The notes below the pieces were generated by a model that ran no database searches, was not told where the DNA came from, and saw only the letters and a list, made by a program, of their open reading frames with translations. Position numbers and translations under genes: made by a program. Shown here one piece after another: positions 27,615 to 36,431 of a stretch of 64,000 nucleotides of DNA. Source of the DNA: Paraprevotella sp. (GTDB lineage: Bacteria > Bacteroidota > Bacteroidia > Bacteroidales > Bacteroidaceae); contig JAGBCQ010000032.1 of NCBI GenBank assembly GCA_017937925.1, positions 1 through 64,000 of the forward strand, given 5' to 3'. The first letter of the stretch is position 1; each line of letters starts with the position of its first letter.

Positions 27615-28223
27615 CTAAAAATTATCTCCAGTATACTCCTGTTCTACTATTACTTCATCTATTTTAAGATGAGAAGAAGTAATAAATCCAAGATAAGGAG
27701 AATGTAATGGACGTTTCCAACGGAATACTTCAATATTATCGTAAGAAATGATAATTTTACCTCCCCTGCGTTCTATCGTTACCTCAATCTCACGATTTTT
27801 CTTTTTAGGAAGTTTAATACGTGAAACATCTCCCTCATCCAGACTAAATTTACCATTATTATAAGTACAAGCTATAAACCTATTTTCCTGAAAGATAAAA
27901 GCTAATCTTTTAAAATTCTCATCCATATCGAACAGTATCGCCGACTTTTCTTTTTCATCAAATTTTGGAATTACCATCTTTATAGTAATCTTAAAATCAT
28001 ATTCAGGGAGAATCGGCAAATCTGTACTACTATTTACATAGAAACCTTCTTTGTTTACTTTTAACTCAAGGAATCCCATACTTGTTAGAGCGCTTACATC
28101 CTTGTCTGCATATTGCGACCAATCTAAAGAGCCCATTCCGTCAAAGGTATCTGTAATCTTTATTTGAGCAATGGCAGAAGAAGAGAATATCAATAAACAA
28201 AGTAATAATAAATTCTTTCTCAT
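27615..28223 (-). CDS. Exported protein of unknown function, possible lectin-like fold
   Basis: 202 residues with a clear signal peptide (MRKNLLLLCLLIFSSSAIAQ). The mature part alternates hydrophobic and polar residues in beta strands (FLELKVNKEGFYV, YDFKITIKMVIP, KIIISYDNIEVFRW, YLGFITSSHLKIDEVIVE). This is the pattern of concanavalin-like jelly-roll domains such as LamG or DUF1080, but I see no diagnostic residues. It is AT-rich relative to neighbours. It starts 3 bases after the stop of the PEGA gene, so the two are coupled. Confidence 0.7.
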   Translation of the reverse strand: MRKNLLLLCLLIFSSSAIAQIKITDTFDGMGSLDWSQYADKDVSALTSMGFLELKVNKEGFYVNSSTDLPILPEYDFKITIKMVIPKFDEKEKSAILFDMDENFKRLAFIFQENRFIACTYNNGKFSLDEGDVSRIKLPKKKNREIEVTIERRGGKIIISYDNIEVFRWKRPLHSPYLGFITSSHLKIDEVIVEQEYTGDNF

Positions 28224-28226
28224 AAT

Positions 28227-28895
28227 TTAATTCTTTCCTAATCGTTGTTGCATTTCATTAATTAAAGGTTCATACCGTTTCAATACACGTGCCCAAGGTT
28301 TATAACCTTGTTCTCCCCATGCGTCCAATGGTGCAATTTCAGACCTTATTCTAATCTGATAAGCTAAACCTTCATTGGTAATCTCCTTAATTTGGACCGC
28401 AGTACGTACCTTCAACTCACTTTCAGTAAACTTATCAACTTTCCAAGTTGTATTCATAAATCCTGAAGCTTTATCAGAAGTTTTCATCTCGTCGAAATAA
28501 TTCAACATAACTTGTGACAGCAATTTCCAGGCTAAATCTTCATCTACCCCCTCACGAACATTTATCGTAAAATATCTGTTCGCTAAATCCGATTCTACTG
28601 AAGCTTTCATTGTTTCATCCTCTCTCAAATCAATTGGAATAGATTTGCGTGTATCATATTTATATACACGTAATTGTTTCTCAATATAACCAGGAGCTTC
28701 TACTTTAATACTAAAAAATTCATCTCTTCTTGTAAAGTTTAACATATACACTCCGTCTCCTACATAGTTCCCATCTACATAAATTTTTGCAGTTTCAGGA
28801 GTAGTCACAATCTTTATCTTTTTTGCTTGTGCGTCATTGGGTAGAATGAAACAAACGCAAACCATTGCGAATAATGCTATTAAATACTTTCTCAT
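28227..28895 (-). CDS. Exported PEGA-domain protein
   Basis: 222 residues. A signal peptide is followed from about residue 25 by a PEGA-type beta domain: VTTPETAKIYVDGNYVGDGVY..., ending EAPGYIEKQLRVYK. PEGA domains are surface-layer or envelope modules. The remaining ~125 residues are a mixed alpha/beta region I do not recognise. Membership in a three-gene run of small exported proteins suggests a shared envelope role. AT-rich. Confidence 0.72.
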   Translation of the reverse strand: MRKYLIALFAMVCVCFILPNDAQAKKIKIVTTPETAKIYVDGNYVGDGVYMLNFTRRDEFFSIKVEAPGYIEKQLRVYKYDTRKSIPIDLREDETMKASVESDLANRYFTINVREGVDEDLAWKLLSQVMLNYFDEMKTSDKASGFMNTTWKVDKFTESELKVRTAVQIKEITNEGLAYQIRIRSEIAPLDAWGEQGYKPWARVLKRYEPLINEMQQRLGKN

Positions 28896-28948
28896 ATTAT
28901 CCTCTTTTAATTTTTAATATATCATATTATTCTATTCTTTTAGTTCTC

Positions 28949-29305
28949 TTATTTTCTATAAAAAGTCGTACCAGCTAAAGTTAAGCTCACAAGACCTCTT
29001 CCATCCGAAGCCATTCGATATCTTCCTTTATATACAGTGTTTCCGTTTTCGTCTAATAATCTAACTTCTCCATCTTGCAACGTATAGGTGCATTTTACTT
29101 CTAACCTATCTCCTTGAAAAAGTTCGCAAGTTCTATTTGAATATAAATAGATTTCTCTTCCATCTTTCGCTCTTAACTTTTGGGTACTACGAAAAACAAC
29201 ATAATTATCCGTAGATACAGTTTTCATTTCACTTCCCATTACTTCTGAATCTAAGGGATAAGTGAAAGAAACAAGCATTATTAACACAAAAAATAAATGT
29301 TTCAT
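28949..29305 (-). CDS. Small exported protein of unknown function
   Basis: 118 residues with an N-terminal signal sequence (MKHLFFVLIMLVSFTYP). The mature part is short and beta-rich (LRAKDGREIYLYSNRTCELFQ, YKGRYRMASDGRGLVSLTLA). No family recognised. It is probably the first gene of the run 29305-27615. The upstream region lacks a clear TAnnTTTG box. Confidence 0.65.
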   Translation of the reverse strand: MKHLFFVLIMLVSFTYPLDSEVMGSEMKTVSTDNYVVFRSTQKLRAKDGREIYLYSNRTCELFQGDRLEVKCTYTLQDGEVRLLDENGNTVYKGRYRMASDGRGLVSLTLAGTTFYRK

Positions 29306-29409
29306 ATTTACTCTTAATTATAATAATCTTTACTCATTTAACGGCTTTTCAAGTTACTCCTTTGTTCCTTATAGATAGTAATATATACGCACAAAAAAAA
29401 GCGCGGAAC

Positions 29410-29562
29410 TTTTTAGTGTATTCCCTACCTAAGGTGTTTGGCGTAACCTAATCAGCAGAATAACCAAAAGCCCACGCAATCATGCGCGAGCATCTTTGCA
29501 GTATTCTTGCTGATTCCATTATAGTCGCCAAACTTTTAGGTAGCAGAATAAAGCTAAAACGC
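29410..29562. repeat. Long imperfect inverted repeat (MITE-like or large hairpin)
   Basis: The left arm (about 29410-29464, containing TATTCC..CTACCTAAGG, GTTTGGCG and AATCAGCAGAATA) matches the reverse complement of the right arm (about 29501-29562, TATTCTTGCTGATT, CGCCAAAC, TTTAGGTAGCAGAATA). Arms of roughly 50 bases match at about three positions in four with small bulges, around a 36-base loop. No open reading frame is inside. Size and shape suit a miniature inverted-repeat element or a transcribed structured hairpin; I found no clear target-site duplication. Confidence 0.6.
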
Positions 29563-29723
29563 TTTTCCAATATATTTTAAATTGTGCGTATCAAATTATA
29601 CGCTATTTGTCATCGGCAAATCATTTTTACAGTTAATACAAAGTTATTGGGCAAATTTAATATAAATTAAACAAAGAAGTATCTTTTTCATCAAAAAAAT
29701 ATCAGTGATGAATAATAATTTAG

Positions 29724-29731
29724 TATTTTTG
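29724..29731 (+). promoter_or_regulatory. -7 box for the sigma-factor operon
   Basis: TATTTTTG matches TAnnTTTG and lies 88 bases before the chosen sigma-factor ATG. Confidence 0.5.
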
Positions 29732-29819
29732 AGTGGGACACGAAAAAAATGTGTGCCAAGGTGTTGCGAATTGCATTACTATCCGTATATATGGTAAAAA
29801 CGCAACCGAGAATATTGCA

Positions 29820-30326
29820 ATGAGTACAGGATTGAAAGACTTTGAACGAATGATTCCCACACTGCGAGTCAAACTCGTGGAAACGGCTCTATTCTACCTC
29901 TCGGACAAGGACGAAGCCGAAGACGTGGCACAAGAAACGTTGCTCAAGTTGTGGTTGATTCGTCACAAACTGCAAGCCGACAAAGGTGTCGGTCCCATAG
30001 CCTCAACAATAGCCAAGAACCTGTGCATCGACCGACTTCGAAAGTTCCGCACTCATACAGACGTTACTTTAACCGAACGAACAGACAGCGCCGGCAACCA
30101 AACAGCACACACTATCTTAGTAGAGAAAGAGAACGAAGAATGGCTCGTCCATGCTCTCAGTTGCTTGTCGGACAAGCACCGTGCCGTATTGCACATGCGA
30201 CAAGTAGAACAAATGGAAACCGCAGAGATTGCCATCGTAATGGGAACAAGCGAAGCGGTGGTACGCTCATTGCTTTCAAGAGCCAGAAAACAAATGATGG
30301 AAGAACTTAAACAAAGGAGGAACTGA
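29820..30326 (+). CDS. ECF-type RNA polymerase sigma factor
   Basis: 168 residues from ATG at 29820 (MSTGLKDFERMIPTLR...). A longer frame from 29733 has no family sequence in its first 29 codons. Region 2: ALFYLSDKDEAEDVAQETLLKLWL, with IAKNLCIDRLRKF. Region 4 from about 110 with HRAVLHMRQVEQMETAEIA and SEAVVRSLLSRARKQM helix-turn-helix. A membrane protein with the layout of an anti-sigma factor follows after 3 bases, and a SusC-like barrel lies downstream, suggesting a cell-surface-signalling arrangement. Confidence 0.93.
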   Translation: MSTGLKDFERMIPTLRVKLVETALFYLSDKDEAEDVAQETLLKLWLIRHKLQADKGVGPIASTIAKNLCIDRLRKFRTHTDVTLTERTDSAGNQTAHTILVEKENEEWLVHALSCLSDKHRAVLHMRQVEQMETAEIAIVMGTSEAVVRSLLSRARKQMMEELKQRRN

Positions 30327-30329
30327 AAT

Positions 30330-30920
30330 ATGACACTGCAAAAAGAAGAAGCAATCAGATTACTTGACAAATTCATGGAGGGAGCGACCTCATTAGAGGA
30401 AGAACGCCTCATTACTCAGTTCCTGCAGTCGGAGGAAGCAGGAGAAGAGTTCGCCGACTACAAACTGATGTTCGATACTTTTGCTACAAGTCAACCCTCA
30501 TTCAGCGAAGAGGAGCTCAATGACATCGCTTCGCTTCCTGCAGTCCTTGTTCCACGTCGGGCATCCAAATGGTTGACTATCGGCAAATGGACAGCAGTGG
30601 CTTGCCTTGTAGTTTTATCCTTCTTCATAGGAACACGAATTAGTGAAACATCACCGACCGAAACAGAAACCAAGTACATCACTCAAACAGTAACACAAAC
30701 GGACACCGTATTCGTTGAAAAACCAATTGAAGTAACAAAATACATCACGAAAAACATTGCTCAAAAAGAACAAACGACCGACATCGCATCCGGCACACTC
30801 GCCCATTCAGACATTGAAGAGGAAATGAACACGCTCATCGAGGACTTCGACCTAGAGAAAGAGATTCGCGATTTCAACAACGACATCAATAATTTCAGTG
30901 ATTTAGAACTATCCTTATAA
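30330..30920 (+). CDS. Putative membrane anti-sigma factor or regulator
   Basis: 196-residue single-pass membrane protein. The N-terminal ~85 residues are helical (EEAIRLLDKFMEGATSLEEERL..., FADYKLMFDTFA), as in cytoplasmic anti-sigma domains. A transmembrane helix lies at about 88-106 (WTAVACLVVLSFFIGT). A Thr-rich stalk (TETETKYITQTVTQTDTVFV) and an acidic C-terminus follow. No zinc-binding HxxxCxxC motif is seen. Position 3 bases after an ECF sigma gene is the main argument for the role. Confidence 0.7.
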   Translation: MTLQKEEAIRLLDKFMEGATSLEEERLITQFLQSEEAGEEFADYKLMFDTFATSQPSFSEEELNDIASLPAVLVPRRASKWLTIGKWTAVACLVVLSFFIGTRISETSPTETETKYITQTVTQTDTVFVEKPIEVTKYITKNIAQKEQTTDIASGTLAHSDIEEEMNTLIEDFDLEKEIRDFNNDINNFSDLELSL

Positions 30921-30937
30921 CGTAAAAACATACTGAT

Positions 30938-31876
30938 ATGAAAACACGTATTCACTCCATTCGCCTCATCTTCTTGCTCATGCTCACATTGGGCTATACT
31001 CAAGCAAACTCACAGGAATACTATCAGGAAAATCCAAAAGCCATAAGTCTGTTCAACCGCTTGAACAAAATGTTTCCGCGCCGTTACCTGACTCACACCA
31101 ATCTGCAATACGCATTCTATCATTTGGAATACTATTTCAAGGACAGCAAGGATTACGAAAAGTATCAAGCGCCCATCAATGACATTATCAAAGAAATGAA
31201 AGAAATCAAAACTACCCGCTTTATGTCGGACATCACAGACAGTGCGGATGTAGTGTCACAGAAATATACGCTTTCAATCCCTTCCACACTCATCGGGCAG
31301 ACCGACAAACTACATCTGACATACGACCGTAAAAAGATTATCTTTCATTATGAATCGTCCAATGACATCATAAGACAAAAAAGATATGCCGCACAGAATC
31401 CAAACATCAAGTCAGAAGCAGAAGCCTTATTAAAGCAATATATCAAGCGTCAAGGCGTGAAAGAACAACCGGTGGCATATTATAACAACGTCAGATATAT
31501 TCGTAGCGTTTGGGACATCAATATAAACAGGCATTCCGGAAGTCCTGACATTCTTACAAAAGGGACCAAATACATCGTGCCCAACTGTACACAGAAGGAC
31601 TTTGACCTGTTCCGCAATCAGTTTCGCAAGTACATCAAAAAAGATCATTGTTACCTGATTGAGAACGACGTGTATTGGCAGTTCGAAGAAAGTTGCCTCC
31701 ATTTGATTCAACCGGACGGACGTTCCCTCAGTTTCTGTGCTGCCCTACGCGGAACCGACCTCTATCTGTTACGTGTTGAAGACACCGCCAAAAACAGAGG
31801 CATAGTGCCACGAGCATGGGCTTTGGACGACCCTATTTGGGATGCCAACAAGCACCACGACTTCAAGACCCGTTAA
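30938..31876 (+). CDS. Exported protein of unknown function in the sigma-factor operon
   Basis: 312 residues with a signal peptide (MKTRIHSIRLIFLLML...ANSQ). I do not recognise the family with confidence. The mature part begins EYYQENPKAISLFNRLNKMFPRR and has alternating helices and strands. It follows the anti-sigma-like gene by 17 bases and is closed by a strong terminator at 31917-31949, so sigma, membrane regulator and this protein form one transcript. It may be a periplasmic partner of the regulator, but that is inference only. Confidence 0.72.
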   Translation: MKTRIHSIRLIFLLMLTLGYTQANSQEYYQENPKAISLFNRLNKMFPRRYLTHTNLQYAFYHLEYYFKDSKDYEKYQAPINDIIKEMKEIKTTRFMSDITDSADVVSQKYTLSIPSTLIGQTDKLHLTYDRKKIIFHYESSNDIIRQKRYAAQNPNIKSEAEALLKQYIKRQGVKEQPVAYYNNVRYIRSVWDININRHSGSPDILTKGTKYIVPNCTQKDFDLFRNQFRKYIKKDHCYLIENDVYWQFEESCLHLIQPDGRSLSFCAALRGTDLYLLRVEDTAKNRGIVPRAWALDDPIWDANKHHDFKTR

Positions 31877-31916
31877 GAACACAACTGTTTTTCATACCTT
31901 ATATATAGGTTTTACC

Positions 31917-31955
31917 AAACTCGATGACCAGCGTGTGGTCTTCGAGTTTTTTTCA
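31917..31955 (+). terminator. Strong terminator closing the sigma-factor operon
   Basis: AAACTCGATGACCA (31917-31930) pairs with TGGTCTTCGAGTTT (31936-31949) with one mismatch and a 5-base loop, followed by a run of T. It separates the sigma operon from the barrel gene at 32042. Confidence 0.88.
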
Positions 31956-32041
31956 TTTTTCACGAAAAGAAAAGCACAACTGTGTGTTGCAAAAATCCGT
32001 ATCATGCGTAATAAGGACAGTGAAACTTAAAAACATGTACC

Positions 32042-34963
32042 ATGACACCAGCATTTCCTAAACACACTGTTACCACAATCATCCTAATAGTACTGTGCCT
32101 GTCCGCTCTGTCGGCCCAGAACACCAAACACTACATTTACGGCGGTATTTTCGACGACCTGACACGCGAACGTCTCATCGGTGTAAAAGTTGAGCTAATG
32201 GACACCAACTACGTTACGTTGGACAGCATGCATACCCAAAGCAATGTCAATATTGGCGACAGAATGAACGGTTGGTATCTCCCCGTCGAATCTAACACAC
32301 CTTATATCGTTCGGTTCAAAATGAAGGGTTACGAAATTGAGGACATCCCGGTACGTCCTATTAAATTCATGCGCCGACAGAGGATAAGTTTTGTAAAAGA
32401 CGTTTTCATGCGTAAGGAAATAAAGAAAATGAACCTTGACGAAGTAACCGTCCAAGCCACCAAAATAAAGATTTACACCAAGAACGACACCATCGTATAT
32501 AATGCCGATGCGTTCTACGTGGCTGAAGGGTCCATGCTGAGTGAGCTTATCAAGCAACTGCCGGGCGTGGAACTGAAAGAGAACGGCGAAATTTTTGTGG
32601 AAGGGAAAAAGGTGGACAACCTCTTACTCAACGGCGAGGAATTTGACAGCACCGACCCGCAGACCTTATTGCAAAACCTGCCGTCCTACTACGTCAAAGA
32701 TGTGAAAGTGTACGACAAAATGGGCGAAATGAGCGAATTCATCGGTAAGAGTTTAGGCGAAGACGACAAAGAATACGTTATGGACGTTCGCTTGAAAAAG
32801 GAATATTCCATCGGGTGGCTCGCCAATGCGGAAGGAGCCTACGGAACAGCCAACCGCTATCGGGGCAGATTCTTTGGGACGCGTTTCTCCCCTCAAAGCA
32901 GAGTCACATTGTTCGGCAACATGAACAATCTGAGCGAGAATGGTCAGCCGGCAGACAATGGCAATTGGAACGGCAGTCAGCTGAATGTCGGTCTGCAAGC
33001 CGGCAAAACAGGCGGCCTCACCTACGCTGTCAATGAGAAGGACGGACGCTACAAACTGAGCGGTGGCATCACGGTTCGTCACTTCGACAGTGATGTACAG
33101 ACCAGAACTTTCGGTGAGAACTTCCTGACCGGTGGCAACACCTTCAACTACAACGCCCATACGGAACGATTCTGTCAAACATACCTCAACACTTGGCACA
33201 ACTGGACTTTCAGCATCAACAAGAATGTCCGTCTAAAAGTTGAGCCATCGGTAAGTTTCATAAATTGGGACGACCGAAACGATTACTTGTCGGGAACGTT
33301 CAAAGAGAACCCCGTTGACTACTTCAACGAACACGTTTGGGACAGTCTCGGCGCTACCAATTTGGACGACGTCATGCGTCGCATAGCCATCAATCGCGGA
33401 CAAAGCCGTCAGAACAACGTCGGCAATTGGTTGCGCAGTACCGTCTATGCCGAAAGCTACATCAAACTATTCGGTGGCACAGATGGACTATACATCAAAG
33501 CACGTCACGACTATTCCGACCGCTCGGAGAAATGGTACGAACACTACCTGCTCGACTATCCCATCAATGGCACAGCGGACTTCCGCAATCGGTACATCAA
33601 CAATCAGGGACCGGAACGCGACCACCACATCTATACCGCCGCCGAATATTGGTTATGGTTGCCTAAGAATCTTGCCATCGTCCCGTCATACGGTTACCAC
33701 TATCAGCACACACCTCGCCTCTATGAACTGTTCCGTTTGGACCAATTGGCGGACTGGGGAGCTACCGACACTCCCGAAATGGGCATGTTACCGTCGGACA
33801 TCGACCTACTGCAAAGCACATTAGATGCGCCAAACAGTTACCGTTCGGCAAAAACATGGAACGCACATTGCGCCCAACTATACATGAAATGGGAGGGACA
33901 ACCCAAACGTTTGAGCAAGACCTATTGGAACATCGAAGCATGGCTTCCCATGAACGTACACATCGACCGTTTGGAGTACAAACAAGAACGAATCGATACC
34001 ACCGTGAGCAGGACATCCCCATTTTTTGAGCCCCGCATCCTGATTCGGGGACGGTGGCGGGAGAATCTTCAGGAGTTTTTCTATTTCGAATACTCCGGAA
34101 AAGGTTCCACCACCGACATGACCAATCTCATCAATCTCAAGAATACGTCCGACCCTTTGAATATCAGATACTCCAATCCCGCATTGAAGAATTCCTATCT
34201 TCATCAAGCATGGATGACATTCTCGTTCCGCAACAAGGACAAAGGCAGAATGACCCGCATCAGCTTCAGTGGTTCGACAAGACAAAATGCTGTGGCACAA
34301 GGCTACATCTACGACAAAAACACCGGGACAAGAACTTACCGACCGGAAAATGTGAATGGCAACTACAACGTAAAAACAAACCTTTACTACTATCAGCCAT
34401 TAGACAAAGCCAAGCGACTCGACCTTACACTGAATGCTGGAACAGGGTTCAACAACTCGGTAGATTTGATAGGGACAGAAGGGAGTGTCCCACAACGCAG
34501 CACGGTGAAACGACTAACCGGCAACTTGAGCTTACGCCTCGCCTACAGGTGGAAGAAAGCCGACATCCGTTTGGATGGGGCAGCGCAACACAACTATCTG
34601 ACTAGTAGGCGAACAGATTTTACTGACATCAACAGCTTCGACTATAGGATAGCTCTTCGCAGTCAGGCAGAACTGCCATGGGGACTGCAAATGACACACG
34701 TACTAGCCATGTACAGTCGCAGAGGCTACGGTGACACTGCCTTGAACACCGACGACTTTGTATGGAACGCCACCCTGACCAAAAGTTTCTTGAAAAACAA
34801 ACTGATAGTCGCAACCGAAGGTTTTGACATTCTTGGGCAACTATCCAACATCACACAAACGTTGAACGGACAAGGACGTTACGAAACGTGGAAAAACAAC
34901 ATTCCTCGTTACGGCATGATTCGCCTTATCTACCGCCTCGACATCCGCCCTAAAGAGCACTAA
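32042..34963 (+). CDS. SusC/TonB-receptor-like outer-membrane beta-barrel protein
   Basis: 973 residues. A signal peptide ends near residue 25 (..LSALSAQ). A carboxypeptidase-regulatory-like beta domain follows (YIYGGIFDDLTRERLIGVKVELMD), then a plug-like segment (MLSELIKQLPGVELKENGEIFVEGKKVDNLLLNG...). The rest is a large barrel rich in aromatic and polar strand pairs. It belongs to the TonB-receptor-like group that often lacks a SusD partner; none is present here. Its 5' gap contains a terminator but no clear promoter. A paralogue with the same layout lies at 51558-54458. Ligand unknown. Confidence 0.85.
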   Translation: MTPAFPKHTVTTIILIVLCLSALSAQNTKHYIYGGIFDDLTRERLIGVKVELMDTNYVTLDSMHTQSNVNIGDRMNGWYLPVESNTPYIVRFKMKGYEIEDIPVRPIKFMRRQRISFVKDVFMRKEIKKMNLDEVTVQATKIKIYTKNDTIVYNADAFYVAEGSMLSELIKQLPGVELKENGEIFVEGKKVDNLLLNGEEFDSTDPQTLLQNLPSYYVKDVKVYDKMGEMSEFIGKSLGEDDKEYVMDVRLKKEYSIGWLANAEGAYGTANRYRGRFFGTRFSPQSRVTLFGNMNNLSENGQPADNGNWNGSQLNVGLQAGKTGGLTYAVNEKDGRYKLSGGITVRHFDSDVQTRTFGENFLTGGNTFNYNAHTERFCQTYLNTWHNWTFSINKNVRLKVEPSVSFINWDDRNDYLSGTFKENPVDYFNEHVWDSLGATNLDDVMRRIAINRGQSRQNNVGNWLRSTVYAESYIKLFGGTDGLYIKARHDYSDRSEKWYEHYLLDYPINGTADFRNRYINNQGPERDHHIYTAAEYWLWLPKNLAIVPSYGYHYQHTPRLYELFRLDQLADWGATDTPEMGMLPSDIDLLQSTLDAPNSYRSAKTWNAHCAQLYMKWEGQPKRLSKTYWNIEAWLPMNVHIDRLEYKQERIDTTVSRTSPFFEPRILIRGRWRENLQEFFYFEYSGKGSTTDMTNLINLKNTSDPLNIRYSNPALKNSYLHQAWMTFSFRNKDKGRMTRISFSGSTRQNAVAQGYIYDKNTGTRTYRPENVNGNYNVKTNLYYYQPLDKAKRLDLTLNAGTGFNNSVDLIGTEGSVPQRSTVKRLTGNLSLRLAYRWKKADIRLDGAAQHNYLTSRRTDFTDINSFDYRIALRSQAELPWGLQMTHVLAMYSRRGYGDTALNTDDFVWNATLTKSFLKNKLIVATEGFDILGQLSNITQTLNGQGRYETWKNNIPRYGMIRLIYRLDIRPKEH

Positions 34964-34990
34964 AAATGTACACGTGCGTACATTTTTGTG
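34962..34990 (+). terminator. Terminator overlapping the barrel gene stop
   Basis: AAAAATGTAC (34962-34971) pairs perfectly with GTACATTTTT (34978-34987) around ACGTGC. The stem begins within the TAA stop codon and ends in a T run. Confidence 0.75.
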
Positions 34991-35043
34991 TACACTTGAG
35001 TACATTTTTGTGTACGCCTGAGTACATTTTTGTGTACACCAGA
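34978..35043 (+). repeat. 22-bp tandem repeat, three units
   Basis: The unit GTACATTTTTGTGTAC plus six bases occurs at 34978, 35000 and 35022 with a 22-bp period. Each unit carries GTAC at both ends, so neighbouring units can form further hairpins like the terminator stem that begins the array. It appears to be an expanded terminator. Confidence 0.8.
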
Positions 35044-35153
35044 TGACAGTTCAGCGTACACTTTTGGACGTTTTTATTCCTTCCGGTACACGCTTTTATG
35101 CATACAGCGTTGCATTTTTTCTTTTCACGTATGGATTGAATGGTTATTCTCGT

Positions 35154-35161
35154 TATCTTTG
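35154..35161 (+). promoter_or_regulatory. -7 box for the GH43 gene
   Basis: TATCTTTG, 50 bases before the ATG at 35211. Confidence 0.6.
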
Positions 35162-35210
35162 CCAACAAATGAAGTATTTAAAAAGCATTTAAACCCTAAT
35201 TAAATATACT

Positions 35211-36425
35211 ATGAACATCAAACAATGGCTTAAAGGTACAAGCACCGCATTGGCGGTATGCTTCGCAATGGCAGCTACGGCACAGAATACAGAATCGCCT
35301 TACAGTAGTTATCTGTTCGCTTTCTTTTCCAACAATTCTCCGTATGGCGAACAAATCCGCTACGCCGTGAGCGACGACGGCTTTAACTACACGTCCCTTA
35401 ATGACGGTCGTCCCGTAGTGGCATCGGACAGCATCGCTCTGAAGAAGAGCATACGCGACCCCTACATCTGTCGCGGTAAAGACGGAAAGACCTTTTACAT
35501 TGTACTGACCGATATGCGCTCGGACGAAGGATGGCAAAGCAACGACGGACTGATATTGATGAAAAGTACGGACCTGATTCATTGGCAACACACCGCCATT
35601 GACTTCCCCACCCGTTTCCCCAACCTGATAGGTTTCGACCGCAAGAACTTGCATGCCGTATGGGCGCCACAACTGATATGGGATGAGAAAGCTGGCAAGT
35701 ACATGATTTACTACTCCATCGGACGCCATGATTGGGAATATCCTACAGACGACCCTCGTTTCAATCAACCCTACTTCAAAATTTTCTACTCCTACGTCAA
35801 CGAGGACTTCACGGACGTGACCGAGCCCAAACTGTTGTTCGACTTCGGAAAGGCAGCTATTGACGGTGATATTATTTATGACGAAAAGAACGATGAATAC
35901 GTGTTGTTCTTCAAGGACGAAGGTCGCTCGGTGATGAACAAGGGGTTCCGCACCCGTCAAGGTGTGATGCGCGCCACCAGCAAGAACCTGACCGGACCTT
36001 ACAAAATAGAATGGCGACACGTTCATAAAGAGGGACAGTTCCCGGTAGAGGGTTCCAGCGTATTCCCCCTCATCGGTTCTGATGAATACATCCTCATGTA
36101 CGATTGCTATGCGCAAGGGTTCTATCAATTCTGCAAGAGTACTGACTTGAAAAACTTTACATTCGTACAGAACACCAAGACCGAAGGTAATTTTACGCCT
36201 CGTCATGGTTCGGTGATGCACATCACAAAAGCCGAGCGCGAACGTTTGGAAGCATGGTCGGCACTGAGCCTTGCTGTCAACGAGTTGCGCCACCGCTCCA
36301 CTCCGACACTGACCTTGAAACAATTGGAACAACGCCCTGCCCTGATTAAGGAAGCAGAAACCGTCCTAGCCACAAGCGCAGATGTCAAGACTTTGAAGAA
36401 AATGACTAAGAAACTGGAGATGTAA
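35211..36425 (+). CDS. Exported GH43-like glycosidase
   Basis: 404 residues with a signal peptide (..LAVCFAMAATAQ). The body is a five-bladed beta-propeller of the GH43 clan: RDPYICRGKDGKTFYIV, a second blade with WAPQLIWDEKAGKYMIYYS, IDGDIIYDEKNDEYVLFF and VEGSSVFPLIGSDEYIL. The usual acidic residues (Asp in the RDPY segment, Asp in the WAPQL/IDGD blades, Glu in VEGSS) are plausible catalytic positions. Members act on arabinose- or xylose-containing glycans, which suits the GH127 gene in the same window. The last ~70 residues are helical. Specificity cannot be read from sequence alone. Confidence 0.82.
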   Translation: MNIKQWLKGTSTALAVCFAMAATAQNTESPYSSYLFAFFSNNSPYGEQIRYAVSDDGFNYTSLNDGRPVVASDSIALKKSIRDPYICRGKDGKTFYIVLTDMRSDEGWQSNDGLILMKSTDLIHWQHTAIDFPTRFPNLIGFDRKNLHAVWAPQLIWDEKAGKYMIYYSIGRHDWEYPTDDPRFNQPYFKIFYSYVNEDFTDVTEPKLLFDFGKAAIDGDIIYDEKNDEYVLFFKDEGRSVMNKGFRTRQGVMRATSKNLTGPYKIEWRHVHKEGQFPVEGSSVFPLIGSDEYILMYDCYAQGFYQFCKSTDLKNFTFVQNTKTEGNFTPRHGSVMHITKAERERLEAWSALSLAVNELRHRSTPTLTLKQLEQRPALIKEAETVLATSADVKTLKKMTKKLEM

Positions 36426-36431
36426 GAAGTT

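Larger units (their letters stand above)
29306..29819. other. AT-rich intergenic region between two divergent gene runs
   Basis: 514 bases without a convincing gene. It contains the long inverted-repeat element at 29410-29562 and the sigma-factor -7 box at 29724-29731. The rest is low-complexity A/T-rich sequence. A plus-strand ATG at 29733 is in frame with the sigma factor but sits on the predicted transcription start, so it is not used. Confidence 0.6.

Noticed and set aside
32042..34963. Polysaccharide utilisation locus (SusC/SusD pair)
   Set aside because: No SusD-like lipoprotein lies beside either barrel gene, and the glycosidases are separate units.
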